A stretch of 64,000 nucleotides of DNA, from assembly GCF_000803065.1 (NCBI RefSeq), contig NZ_JSXI01000020.1, positions 16,387 through 80,386 on the forward strand, written 5' to 3'. The position numbers and the translations under genes are program-made. The notes under the pieces are model-generated. The model was given only the letters and a program-made list of their open reading frames with translations, was not told the origin of the DNA and did not search any database. This DNA comes from Sphingomonas sp. ERG5. Its GTDB lineage: Bacteria; Pseudomonadota; Alphaproteobacteria; Sphingomonadales; Sphingomonadaceae. Shown in pieces: positions 24,749-32,740 of the stretch. The stretch's first letter is position 1. The number at the start of each line of letters is the position of its first letter.

Positions 24749-25951
24749 TTGACCATCGATCTTTCCATTCTCGAGCCGGAACTGGCACGCTGGCGCCAAC
24801 ATCTCCACCAGCATCCCGAGCTTGGTTTTCAGGAGCACGGCACCGCAGCGTTCATCATCGGCAAGCTGCGCGAGTTCGGGATCGAAGACATTCATACCGG
24901 TATCGGTGGAACCGGCATCGTCGCCACGTTGCGGGTGGGGCAGTCGGACCGCGCGATCGGCATCCGTGCCGATATCGACGCGCTGCCGATGACGGAACTG
25001 CGCGCCTCGGACCATGCATCGGTCGTTCCGGGTGTTATGCATGCATGCGGCCATGACGGGCACACCACGATGCTGCTCGGCGCTGCCAAATATCTCGCCG
25101 CAACACGCAATTTCGATGGCGCGGTTCATTTCATCTTTCAGCCCGCCGAGGAAGCGCTTGGCTATTCGGGAGCGGATGGCGACCCGGCCGGCGGCGCCAG
25201 CGCCATGATCCGGGATGGCCTGTTCGATCGTTTCCCGATGCAGGCCATCTTCGGCATTCATAATCGCCCCGGTCTGGCCGCCGGCAAGCTGGCCGGCCGG
25301 GCGGGGCCGATGTATGCGGCGGCCGATCGTTTCGAGATCGTCATTACCGGCCGTGGTGGTCACGCTGCTCGCCCGCACCTTGCGGTCGATCCCGTGCTGG
25401 TCGCGGCGCATATGGTGATCGCGCTGCAAAGCATCGTGTCGCGCGGGGTCAATCCACTCGACAGCGCCGTAGTGTCTATCTGTACGGTAGCGGCGGGCAC
25501 GGCGTTCAACGTCATCCCCGAAACCGCCACATTGGCAGGAACCGTTCGTACCCTGTCCAGGGCGACGCAGGATATCGTGCAGTCGAGGCTGGAGGAGATC
25601 GTGACCAGCGTCGCATCGACCTTCGGTGCCCATGCGGAACTGAGCTATGACCGGGGCTATCCCGCGATGCACAACCCACCCGATATGTTCGCGCGCGTCC
25701 GCGAGATCGCCATCTCGCTTGTCGGCGAAGACGGCTTCGTCGATCTCGACGAACCGACGATGGGGGGCGAGGATTTCGCACGGTATCTGGAGGAGAAACC
25801 GGGCTGTTTCCTGCTGATCGGCAATGGTGACCAGGGGGCCGGCGCCGTGATGCTGCACAACGCGCATTATGAATTCAACGACACAGTCGCGCCGGTGGGC
25901 GCAGCGCTGTGGGCGACACTTGCCGAACGATTTCTTTCAAAAACATCCTGA
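24749..25951 (+). CDS. M20-family amidohydrolase (aminoacylase / hippurate-hydrolase-like)
   Basis: 400 aa. The start is a TTG at 24749 preceded by GAGGCAAGG; no ATG or GTG fits the conserved N-terminus. M20D metallopeptidase signatures: RWRQHLHQHPELGFQE, GIRADIDALPM, MHACGHDGHTTMLLGAAK, HFIFQPAEE and FGIHNRPGLAAG, then the dimerisation domain beginning ADRFEIVITGRGGHAARPH, and EPTMGGEDFARYL near the end. These supply the metal ligands of IAA-amino-acid/hippurate-type hydrolases. No signal peptide, so cytoplasmic. It hydrolyses an N-acyl amino acid or similar amide to acid and amine. Located 43 bp after the transporter and 13 bp before the acylase: one operon. Confidence 0.93.
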   Translation: MTIDLSILEPELARWRQHLHQHPELGFQEHGTAAFIIGKLREFGIEDIHTGIGGTGIVATLRVGQSDRAIGIRADIDALPMTELRASDHASVVPGVMHACGHDGHTTMLLGAAKYLAATRNFDGAVHFIFQPAEEALGYSGADGDPAGGASAMIRDGLFDRFPMQAIFGIHNRPGLAAGKLAGRAGPMYAAADRFEIVITGRGGHAARPHLAVDPVLVAAHMVIALQSIVSRGVNPLDSAVVSICTVAAGTAFNVIPETATLAGTVRTLSRATQDIVQSRLEEIVTSVASTFGAHAELSYDRGYPAMHNPPDMFARVREIAISLVGEDGFVDLDEPTMGGEDFARYLEEKPGCFLLIGNGDQGAGAVMLHNAHYEFNDTVAPVGAALWATLAERFLSKTS

Positions 25952-25964
25952 CGAAGGGCGCATC

Positions 25965-28436
25965 ATGCGACTGGCAAATTTCGTGACCGTAACCGGCAAA
26001 AGCACGGCTCTTCTTGCGGCCCTGTTCCTCGCCTCGGCGGTCGACGCTCAACGGCAGTCGGCCAATGCCGACAGTGCTCAGCACGATCAGGTGACGATCT
26101 ACCGGGATGCGAAGGGCGTGCCGCACATCTTTGCCAAGACATCAGCCGAAATCATGTTTGGCGCAGGTTATGCCGAAACGCAGGATCGCCTGGCGGCAAT
26201 GGAGCTTGCCCGGCGTGGCGCGACCGGTCGGCGCGCCGAAATCCTGGGTAAATCAGCGATCGAATCGGACAAGACCGGCCGCGATCGGCAGCTTTCCAGC
26301 GCCGAACTGATGCGCATGTACCGGGCCATTCCGATCGAGCATCAGTTGATGATCCAGGCGTTCGTCGATGGGGTCAATCGCGCGATCGGCGAGGTCAACG
26401 CCGATCCCGAGCACAAGATGCCGTTGGAGTTCATCCGCTGGGGCATCAAGCTGACGCCGTGGACCCTGACCGACTATCTCGGTTACATCGCGTCCGTCCC
26501 GAGTGGGCGCGAAGGCTCCGAGTTACAGAACCTCCAGTTTCTGAACGCGATGACCACTCGTTATGGCGAAAAGGTCGGACGCCAGATTTTCGACGACGTC
26601 GTGCCGATTTCGGATCCTGATTCACCCACGGCGATACCCCGGGGCGAGGATTTGGCGCCGGCCCGGCCAATGCCCGTCGCAACCCATTTGTCGTTACAGG
26701 CCGGAGCGGTCGATCTCCGATCGCTGCAACAGATCGCGACCGTTCCGGCGGAGCTGCCCAAGGAAGCCAGCCGCTGCCTGGTCATCGGCCCGAAAAAGTC
26801 GGCGAGTGGTCATGTGCTGATGATGGAGGCCACCGCCGATGGTCCGGAAATCCATCTCAATGGCGGCGGGTTCGACAGTACGGGCTTCAGTTTCAACGGC
26901 TGGGGGCCGCCGTTCATGGGACGTGGCGTGCAGCATGGCTGGCTGCTGACATCGGGCGTGGCGCAGGCGAATACGATTTTCGCCGAGCGCCTGAACCCGG
27001 CGAACCGATATCAATATTGGTTCAAGGGCCGCTGGAAGACCATGGAGCATCGGACCGAGACCATCATGGTCAAGGGCGGCGATCCGCTCACGCATGAGGT
27101 CGCCTGGACGATCCATGGCCCGATCGTGAACTGGGATGTGGAACATGGCGTCGCCTACTCCCATCGTTTTGGTCTCCGCGGGAAGGAACTGGATACCTGG
27201 GTCGGGATCGTCGAAATGGCGCGGGCGAAGAGCTTGTCGGATTTCGAAACGAAGGGCGTGGATCGCGTCGGCTGGAATCTGGGCATCTGTTATGGTGGCG
27301 AGGATGGCCAGATTGCATTCTGGGAAGCTGGTAACTTGCCGAAGCTGGCACCTGGGGCGGATCCGCGCCTGCCGACGCCAGGCACCGGCGAGTATGAATG
27401 GGCCGGCTTCCTGACGCCGCAGGAGCGGCCGCACATGCTCAACCCGCGCCAGGGCTATATCCATAGCTGGAACAGCAAGGCCACGAGCTGGTCGACCGAA
27501 GGGAATGATGCCCGTATCGGCGCGACATTCCGGACCTGGCTGGGCAATCAACTCGCCGCCTCGAACAATGCGATCACGCTGCTGGACATGCGCGAGTTCA
27601 ATCGCAAGATTTTCAATGCGATGGGCGCGCAGGATCGGACGCAGACGACACCGGCATTCTTTGCGCCTTACATTCGCGCGGCGATTGCCGCCAGCGACGA
27701 TGCGGAGGTGAAGCAGGCCGGCGAGCTCATGCTGTCCTATAACGGCCTCTACGAAGACCTTGATGCCGACTATCGATATGACAATCCCGGGCTGACCTTG
27801 TTCCGGACCTGGCTGAACGTCGCGCCCGCCATGGTCTTTGGCAAGGATCTCGGCGACTGGTGGAGCAAGGTCGATGAAGGACGATATCTGCGATATCAGA
27901 CCAGCCTGTTGTTGCGCGCATTCCAGGGCGACAAGGCCGGTGCTCCGCTTGCGTTCGATTATTTCCACGGCCGCGATCGCAATGCCGTGCTGGTCGAGAC
28001 GATCAAGGCGACCGTCGGGCAGATCAAGCCGCAATTTCCCGGCAAGGCGATGACCGATTGGCGGATGCCGGTTTTCTGGAAATATTACGATGTAGCCGCG
28101 AAAAGGGCTGATCGTCCGGAACTTCCCGATGACGACAACCCATCGAACCGTTTGTCAGCCATCCTTCGGATCGGGCCGACAATGGCCCCGCACAATGGCG
28201 GTGAGGGCTGGGTCGGATTGATGGAGCTTAACCCCGATCACCCCGCGCTCTATTCGGTGGTCGATGCCGGCGGGCAAAGTCGGTTCATCGATCCGCATGG
28301 GGTCGGCAACCCGCACCTCTCGGACCAGACGATGATGCACGAGACCAACGAGTTGAAGAAGATCGTCATGAATCCCGACGATGTGCGCGCGGCTGCCGTG
28401 TCGACGCAGATACTGGAGTATAAGCCGGCAAGATAG
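25965..28436 (+). CDS. Periplasmic penicillin-acylase-family amidase (Ntn hydrolase)
   Basis: 823 aa from ATG 25965 (GAAGGG 7 nt upstream). Signal peptide to about residue 28 (FLASAVDAQ). The alpha-chain region carries VTIYRDAKGVPHIFAKT and GYAETQDRLAAMELARRG. The autoproteolysis point is at Ser269 (PKEA|SRCLVIGPKKSASG): in the family a small residue is followed by the nucleophilic Ser, which becomes the N-terminus of the beta chain; here the usual SN start reads SR. Later NNA (SNNAI region, ASNNAITLLD) and RDRNAVLVETI fit the beta chain. It cleaves side-chain amides of beta-lactams, N-acyl homoserine lactones or N-acyl amino acids in the periplasm. With the transporter and M20 enzyme it forms an amide-degradation pathway. 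Confidence 0.9.
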   Translation: MRLANFVTVTGKSTALLAALFLASAVDAQRQSANADSAQHDQVTIYRDAKGVPHIFAKTSAEIMFGAGYAETQDRLAAMELARRGATGRRAEILGKSAIESDKTGRDRQLSSAELMRMYRAIPIEHQLMIQAFVDGVNRAIGEVNADPEHKMPLEFIRWGIKLTPWTLTDYLGYIASVPSGREGSELQNLQFLNAMTTRYGEKVGRQIFDDVVPISDPDSPTAIPRGEDLAPARPMPVATHLSLQAGAVDLRSLQQIATVPAELPKEASRCLVIGPKKSASGHVLMMEATADGPEIHLNGGGFDSTGFSFNGWGPPFMGRGVQHGWLLTSGVAQANTIFAERLNPANRYQYWFKGRWKTMEHRTETIMVKGGDPLTHEVAWTIHGPIVNWDVEHGVAYSHRFGLRGKELDTWVGIVEMARAKSLSDFETKGVDRVGWNLGICYGGEDGQIAFWEAGNLPKLAPGADPRLPTPGTGEYEWAGFLTPQERPHMLNPRQGYIHSWNSKATSWSTEGNDARIGATFRTWLGNQLAASNNAITLLDMREFNRKIFNAMGAQDRTQTTPAFFAPYIRAAIAASDDAEVKQAGELMLSYNGLYEDLDADYRYDNPGLTLFRTWLNVAPAMVFGKDLGDWWSKVDEGRYLRYQTSLLLRAFQGDKAGAPLAFDYFHGRDRNAVLVETIKATVGQIKPQFPGKAMTDWRMPVFWKYYDVAAKRADRPELPDDDNPSNRLSAILRIGPTMAPHNGGEGWVGLMELNPDHPALYSVVDAGGQSRFIDPHGVGNPHLSDQTMMHETNELKKIVMNPDDVRAAAVSTQILEYKPAR

Positions 28437-28469
28437 GGCAGGATCACGACGGGCTCCGCCCGGCCCCGG

Positions 28470-29375
28470 CTATGCGCTTCGGGCTTTCAGCATGTCCCAG
28501 AATGCCTCGACTCTCTGGCTCCGTCTCGCTCGCGGCCTGAATATCCGTATTTCGATTGGGATATGCCAGCGATCGTCGCCGGCCAGCGCCAGTCGTCCTT
28601 CGTTGAGGTCGGCTTCGGCGAGGCTCAGCGGGGTCCAGCTGACGCCGCGTCCATCGCGCGCCATGGTCAGGAGAACGCTGGCCATATGCGATCTGAAGAC
28701 CGGTTGCAGCGCGGTGATCCCGCTGCCGACCACTTTCGCCGCCTGTAAAATCCGCCCCATGCCTGACCGGTCCTCGAGCTCGAGATAGGGCAGTGGATTG
28801 GCGTCGGTGCCCGGCAGGCGATGAATCGGGGCGCCATCGGATGTCGTAGCAGAAACGGGCAGCAGGACATCGTCACCCAAATGCAGCGATGAAAAACCCG
28901 AGGGATCGAGCCGATGGGATGCGGCCGGATGATGGTGGCACAGCAGGAAGTCGGCCTTACCTTCGAGCATGAAACGCTCGCACGCGGTCATATGGTCGGC
29001 AACGAGCGTGACGGTGCCCACATCCCATCCGTCCTCCAGGCTGCGAAGCCAGGATGGGAAGAATGTCACTGAGAGAGCGTGAGTGGACGCGAAACGCAAT
29101 TCGCTGACTTGCGCCCGCCCGATCTCACGGACCTGATCGCGACCGAGCGACAGCCTGCGCAGGATTTCCTCGGCAATGCCGCGAAAGGCGAAACCCGCTT
29201 CGGTCAATGCGATCCGGTGCGTGTCACGATCCACCAATGTCGCACCGATCCAGTCTTCAAGCGCGCGGATCCGGCGACTGAAGGCGGGCTGAGTCATATT
29301 GCGCGCTTCGGCCGCCCGCGAGAAGTTCATCTCATCGGCGAGCGTGATGAAGTCTTCGAGCCACATTGTGTCCAT
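28470..29375 (-). CDS. LysR-family transcriptional regulator
   Basis: 301 aa from ATG 29375 (ATG 29366 also possible). N-terminal HTH: WLEDFITLADEMNFSRAAEA and MTQPAFSRRIRALEDWIGA, which is textbook LysR. The C-terminal two-lobe sensor domain is of normal length. It is divergent from the leuC-like gene, with 101 bp between start codons containing a 14-bp palindrome and an extra half-site, so it almost certainly regulates the leuC/leuD-like operon and itself. Its 3' end faces the acylase gene with 33 bp between stops. Confidence 0.93.
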   Translation of the reverse strand: MDTMWLEDFITLADEMNFSRAAEARNMTQPAFSRRIRALEDWIGATLVDRDTHRIALTEAGFAFRGIAEEILRRLSLGRDQVREIGRAQVSELRFASTHALSVTFFPSWLRSLEDGWDVGTVTLVADHMTACERFMLEGKADFLLCHHHPAASHRLDPSGFSSLHLGDDVLLPVSATTSDGAPIHRLPGTDANPLPYLELEDRSGMGRILQAAKVVGSGITALQPVFRSHMASVLLTMARDGRGVSWTPLSLAEADLNEGRLALAGDDRWHIPIEIRIFRPRARRSQRVEAFWDMLKARSA

Positions 29376-29476
29376 GTTACCGCGTGTGTCGCATGGTTTG
29401 ATAAATTCCCGGCATTGGTAACGGACGTTACGCGCACTGTAAGTCCCGCTTTCGCAAACCGCCAAGAGGGAATGAT
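29376..29476. promoter_or_regulatory. LysR-type operator/promoter with GTAAC-type half-sites
   Basis: Between the divergent LysR and leuC-like genes. A palindrome GTAACG-GA-CGTTAC occupies 29418-29431, and a third half-site GTTACC lies at 29376-29381, directly upstream of the LysR start and inverted relative to GGTAAC at 29417-29422. Three related half-sites in 56 bp are what is expected for LysR recognition and activation sites. A Shine-Dalgarno GAGGG stands before the leuC-like ATG. Confidence 0.65.
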
Positions 29477-30913
29477 ATGCCAGCGTCGCGAACGCTCTAC
29501 GACAAGATCATCGATCGGCATCGGATCTTGTCCTTCGGCGAGGCCGAAGGCGCCGGAGAACGGATGCTGCTGTATATCGATCGGACGGTGTTGAACGAAT
29601 ATACCAGCCCGCAAGCGTTCAGCGGGCTGCGCGATGCCGGACGGCGGGTCTGGCGGCCTGAAGCCGCATTGGGCGTGGTGGATCATGTCAATTCGACCGA
29701 TCCCGCGCGCGGTGCCGGCAGCAGCGACGGCGGTGCGCAGCGGCAGATCGATTATTTCGTGCAGAACGGTCGCGATTTCGGGATCGAGATCTATGACGTG
29801 CTGCATCCTCGGCAAGGCATCGAACATGTCGTCCTGCCGGATCTCGGCTGGGTTCTGCCCGGACTGGTCATCGCCGCCGGGGATAGTCACACCACGACTT
29901 ATGGCGCGTTCGGCACCGTCGGGTTCGGCATCGGGACGTCGGATATCGAGCATCTGCTGGCGACACAGACGCTGATTTACCACCGGCTGAAGAATATGCG
30001 CGTGACGATCGACGGGCGCCTGCCAACGGGTGTGACCGCAAAGGATGCGGTGATGGCGGTCATCCGGCTGATCGGGGCGGGCGGAGCGGCCGGTTATGCG
30101 CTGGAGTTCGCGGGCGAAGCCATTCGCACCCTGGGGGTCGAGGCGCGCATGACCATGTGCAACATGGCGGTCGAATGTGGCGCGCGGGTGGCGTTGATGG
30201 CCCCCGACGACAAGGTGCTCGACTATATTTCGGGCCGCCCGCGCACGCCTCCGGCGGCGATGTTGGAGCGGGGGCGTGAACAATGGGCGGAACTGGTGAC
30301 CGATGCGGCGGCGCATTTCGATGCCGAAGTCGTGCTGCGCGCCGAGGATGTCCCGCCCATGGTCAGCTGGGGAACCAGTCCGGATCAGGCTTTGGCAATC
30401 AGCGATCGCGTCCCTCATCCCGACGATATGCCGATCGACCGCCAGGCGGACGTCGCGCGCGCGATCGCCTATATGGGACTGGAGCCGCATATGCTGCTGC
30501 AGGGTATATCGATCGATCGGGCCTTTATCGGGTCCTGCACCAATGCCCGGATCACTGACCTGCGCGATGCCGCGCGCATTCTCGACGGACGGAAGGTCGC
30601 ACCTGGGGTTCGCGCGATGATCTCGCCGGGCAGCAGCACCGTGCGGCGTGAGGCGGAGGCCGAGGGCCTGGACCGGATTTTCATCGATGCCGGTTTCGAG
30701 TGGCGTCAGTCGGGATGCTCGCTGTGTCTGGCGATGAACGATGACATGCTGGCGCCCGGCGAGCGGTGTGCGTCGAGCACGAACCGAAATTTCGAGGGGC
30801 GGCAAGGCATTGGCGGACGAACGCATCTGATGAGCCCGGCAATGGTGGCGGCTGCGGCGGTCACCGGCAAGCTCGTCGATGTGCGGCGCTTTCCATCGCC
30901 GGAGACAATGTGA
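29477..30913 (+). CDS. leuC: 3-isopropylmalate dehydratase large-subunit-like (aconitase family) protein
   Basis: 478 aa. Fe-S hydro-lyase large subunit: the three [4Fe-4S] ligands are Cys354 (IGSCTNARITDL), Cys414 and Cys417 (SGCSLCLAMN). Further signatures: DHVNSTDP, VIAAGDSHTTTYGAFGTVGFGIG, SPGSSTVRREAEAEGL and STNRNFEGRQG. Length fits LeuC (~466). The symbol gives the family; biosynthetic leucine function is doubtful because leuA and leuB are absent and the operon is run by a divergent LysR and includes an alpha/beta hydrolase. Relatives with catabolic roles hydrate maleate, citraconate or dimethylmaleate. Its TGA overlaps the leuD-like ATG by one base. Confidence 0.93.
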   Translation: MPASRTLYDKIIDRHRILSFGEAEGAGERMLLYIDRTVLNEYTSPQAFSGLRDAGRRVWRPEAALGVVDHVNSTDPARGAGSSDGGAQRQIDYFVQNGRDFGIEIYDVLHPRQGIEHVVLPDLGWVLPGLVIAAGDSHTTTYGAFGTVGFGIGTSDIEHLLATQTLIYHRLKNMRVTIDGRLPTGVTAKDAVMAVIRLIGAGGAAGYALEFAGEAIRTLGVEARMTMCNMAVECGARVALMAPDDKVLDYISGRPRTPPAAMLERGREQWAELVTDAAAHFDAEVVLRAEDVPPMVSWGTSPDQALAISDRVPHPDDMPIDRQADVARAIAYMGLEPHMLLQGISIDRAFIGSCTNARITDLRDAARILDGRKVAPGVRAMISPGSSTVRREAEAEGLDRIFIDAGFEWRQSGCSLCLAMNDDMLAPGERCASSTNRNFEGRQGIGGRTHLMSPAMVAAAAVTGKLVDVRRFPSPETM

Positions 30914-31530
30914 TGGAGCGCTTCACGCAGTTGACCGGGCGTATCGCCGCGATGCCCGCAGCGAACATCGACACTGATGTGATCATGCCGAAAGCATTTC
31001 TGAAGGGCATCGACCGCGCCGGTCTGGCACTGGGTCTGTTTCACGATCTGCGGTTCGATGCGGAAGGCCGACAGCGTCCGGAATTCCTGCTGCATCGCGC
31101 AGATATGGCGGATACCCGCTTCCTGCTGGTCGGGCCGAATTTCGGCTGCGGCTCATCGCGCGAGCATGCCGTGTGGGGGATGCTGCAATATGGGATACGC
31201 GCCATTATCGGCACTGGCTTTGCCGGCATATTCGCGGACAACGCCGCCAATAACGGGCTGCTCCTGATCATACTCGATCCGATTGAGATCGCGTCGCTCG
31301 GGGCCTGCCTGTCCAACGATACCGGCCTGATCTCCATCGATCTGGAAAAGCGGATTATCATCGCCGGGGACGTGTCGATCGATTTCGGGATCGACCCCGA
31401 TGTCCGGCGTGCGCTGCTGCTCGGGCTGGACCGCATCGGCGATACGCTCACTCATTCGGCGCGAATTCATTCCTTTCAGCAAGCCTATCTTGCCGAACAT
31501 CCCTGGCTGGTCGAGGAATCGGCCCGATGA
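30913..31530 (+). CDS. leuD: 3-isopropylmalate dehydratase small-subunit-like protein
   Basis: 205 aa from ATG 30913 (TGATG junction with the large subunit). Swivelling domain of the aconitase fold: TGRIAAMPAANIDTDVIMPK at the start, then LLVGPNFGCGSSREHAVWGM with the substrate-binding GCGSSREH loop, and FADNAANNGLLLI. Length matches LeuD (~200). It forms the heterodimeric hydro-lyase with the preceding gene. Its stop overlaps the start of the alpha/beta hydrolase (ATGA), which ties that hydrolase to the same reaction sequence. As with the large subunit, a catabolic hydratase role (maleate or citraconate type) is at least as likely as leucine synthesis. Confidence 0.93.
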   Translation: MERFTQLTGRIAAMPAANIDTDVIMPKAFLKGIDRAGLALGLFHDLRFDAEGRQRPEFLLHRADMADTRFLLVGPNFGCGSSREHAVWGMLQYGIRAIIGTGFAGIFADNAANNGLLLIILDPIEIASLGACLSNDTGLISIDLEKRIIIAGDVSIDFGIDPDVRRALLLGLDRIGDTLTHSARIHSFQQAYLAEHPWLVEESAR

Positions 31531-32420
31531 CCGGGATCGTCGGGTATCCCGCCCTGATGCCAGGGTTTCGCTGGTATGACATCGACGCGGAAGGGGTCCG
31601 TATCCGCACGGCAATTGGCGGCTCCGGCCCGCCGCTTCTGTTGCTGCACGGGCATCCGCAGACTCACCTCACCTGGCATAAGGTCGCGCCGGCGCTCGCC
31701 GAACGATTCACCGTGATCGCGACGGATTTGCGCGGCTATGGCGACAGCGCAAAGCCGCCGGGTGGCGACAATCATGTGAATTATTCGAAAAGGGCGATGG
31801 CCGCTGACCAGGTCGCGGTGATGCGATGGCTGGGATTCGACCGCTTCGCCGTGGTTGGTCACGACCGGGGCGCACGCGTGGCGCACCGTATGGCGCTGGA
31901 TCATCCCGAACAGGTGAATCGTCTCGTCCTGATCGACATCGCGCCGACCGCGACGATGTATGATCGGACCGACAAGGAATTCGCGACACGCTATTTCTGG
32001 TGGTTCTTCCTGATCCAGCCCTTCGATCTTCCCGAACGGATGATCGCAGCCGATCCGGACTTCTTTCTCGATCGCCATCTGACCGGGCAGATCAAGGTCA
32101 AGGGCGTCGTCGATCCACGGGTTCTGGCGGAGTATCGGCGCTGCTATCGCGATCCCGCCACGCGTCACGCGATCTGCGAGGATTATCGCGCCGCCGCCGG
32201 CATCGATCTGGAACATGATGCCGAAGACTGCGATCGCCGGATCGAAGCCCCGCTTCTGGCGCTATGGGGTGGCCGCGGTACGGTTGGCGCACTGTATGAC
32301 GTGCTCGCCACCTGGCGCGACAAGGCGCGTGATGTCAGCGGCCGTCCGATCGACTGCGGACACAGCCCGCAAGAGGAGGCGTCGCAGGATTTGCTGCAGG
32401 CGCTTGGCGCATTTCTTTGA
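31527..32420 (+). CDS. Alpha/beta hydrolase, haloacetate-dehalogenase-like
   Basis: 297 aa. Overall pattern is that of the fluoroacetate dehalogenase/epoxide hydrolase group: LLLLHGHPQTHLTWHKVAP (oxyanion HGxP), LRGYGDSAKPPG, Asp113 nucleophile with two Arg in GHDRGAR, and the catalytic His279 in CGHSPQEEA. The region that supplies a His-Trp halide pocket in fluoroacetate dehalogenases (IYHWSFL as I recall it) reads YFWWFFL here, so the His is replaced by Trp. A true defluorinase role is therefore doubtful; esterase, lactonase or epoxide hydrolase action is possible. It is translationally coupled to leuD (ATGA), suggesting it opens or releases the acid that the hydro-lyase then uses. Cytoplasmic. 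Confidence 0.88.
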   Translation: MTGIVGYPALMPGFRWYDIDAEGVRIRTAIGGSGPPLLLLHGHPQTHLTWHKVAPALAERFTVIATDLRGYGDSAKPPGGDNHVNYSKRAMAADQVAVMRWLGFDRFAVVGHDRGARVAHRMALDHPEQVNRLVLIDIAPTATMYDRTDKEFATRYFWWFFLIQPFDLPERMIAADPDFFLDRHLTGQIKVKGVVDPRVLAEYRRCYRDPATRHAICEDYRAAAGIDLEHDAEDCDRRIEAPLLALWGGRGTVGALYDVLATWRDKARDVSGRPIDCGHSPQEEASQDLLQALGAFL

Positions 32421-32740
32421 TCCGTGACCGGTGACCGCGTGCAGCAAAGGCCGGGCATGGCAGCTTTCCGCCACAGCGAATTCAGCCGCTGCCCTGCATG
32501 ATTATATGCCGATCCGGCATTGGGCTGGCATGATCACTTATCCTAATGTGCTTTATCGAGAATGGATTTCGTCAAAGTATAATGGCAACACCAGTAAGTA
32601 ATGTGGCGCATATTTCTGTAAAATACGTGGGCTTGGTTGATAGAAGTAAAATTAAACAACCATAAAAATGGTGTTACGGTCGGCTTGAGGGAAAGTGATA
32701 GCCGTTCCGCGGGATTTTTAATTCAGTGAGGATGCTAGGG
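32421..32740 (+). promoter_or_regulatory. AT-rich leader/promoter region of TonB receptor
   Basis: 320 bp without a gene. The part 32500-32720 is strikingly AT-rich compared with the window. It has a perfect TATAAT at 32578-32583 (no good -35 at the right distance), an imperfect palindrome AACAACCAT-AAAA-ATGGTGTT at 32655-32675 that could be an operator, and a GAGGA Shine-Dalgarno at 32728-32732, 8 nt before the ATG at 32741. No clear terminator for the upstream operon is seen. Confidence 0.5.

Noticed and set aside
29477..31530. Leucine biosynthesis operon
   Set aside because: No leuA or leuB, divergent LysR operator and a coupled alpha/beta hydrolase point to a catabolic role; not excluded.
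31527..32420. Bona fide fluoroacetate dehalogenase
   Set aside because: The nucleophile Asp, Arg pair and His are present, but the expected halide-binding His is Trp by my alignment from memory, so the name is kept only as a family label.
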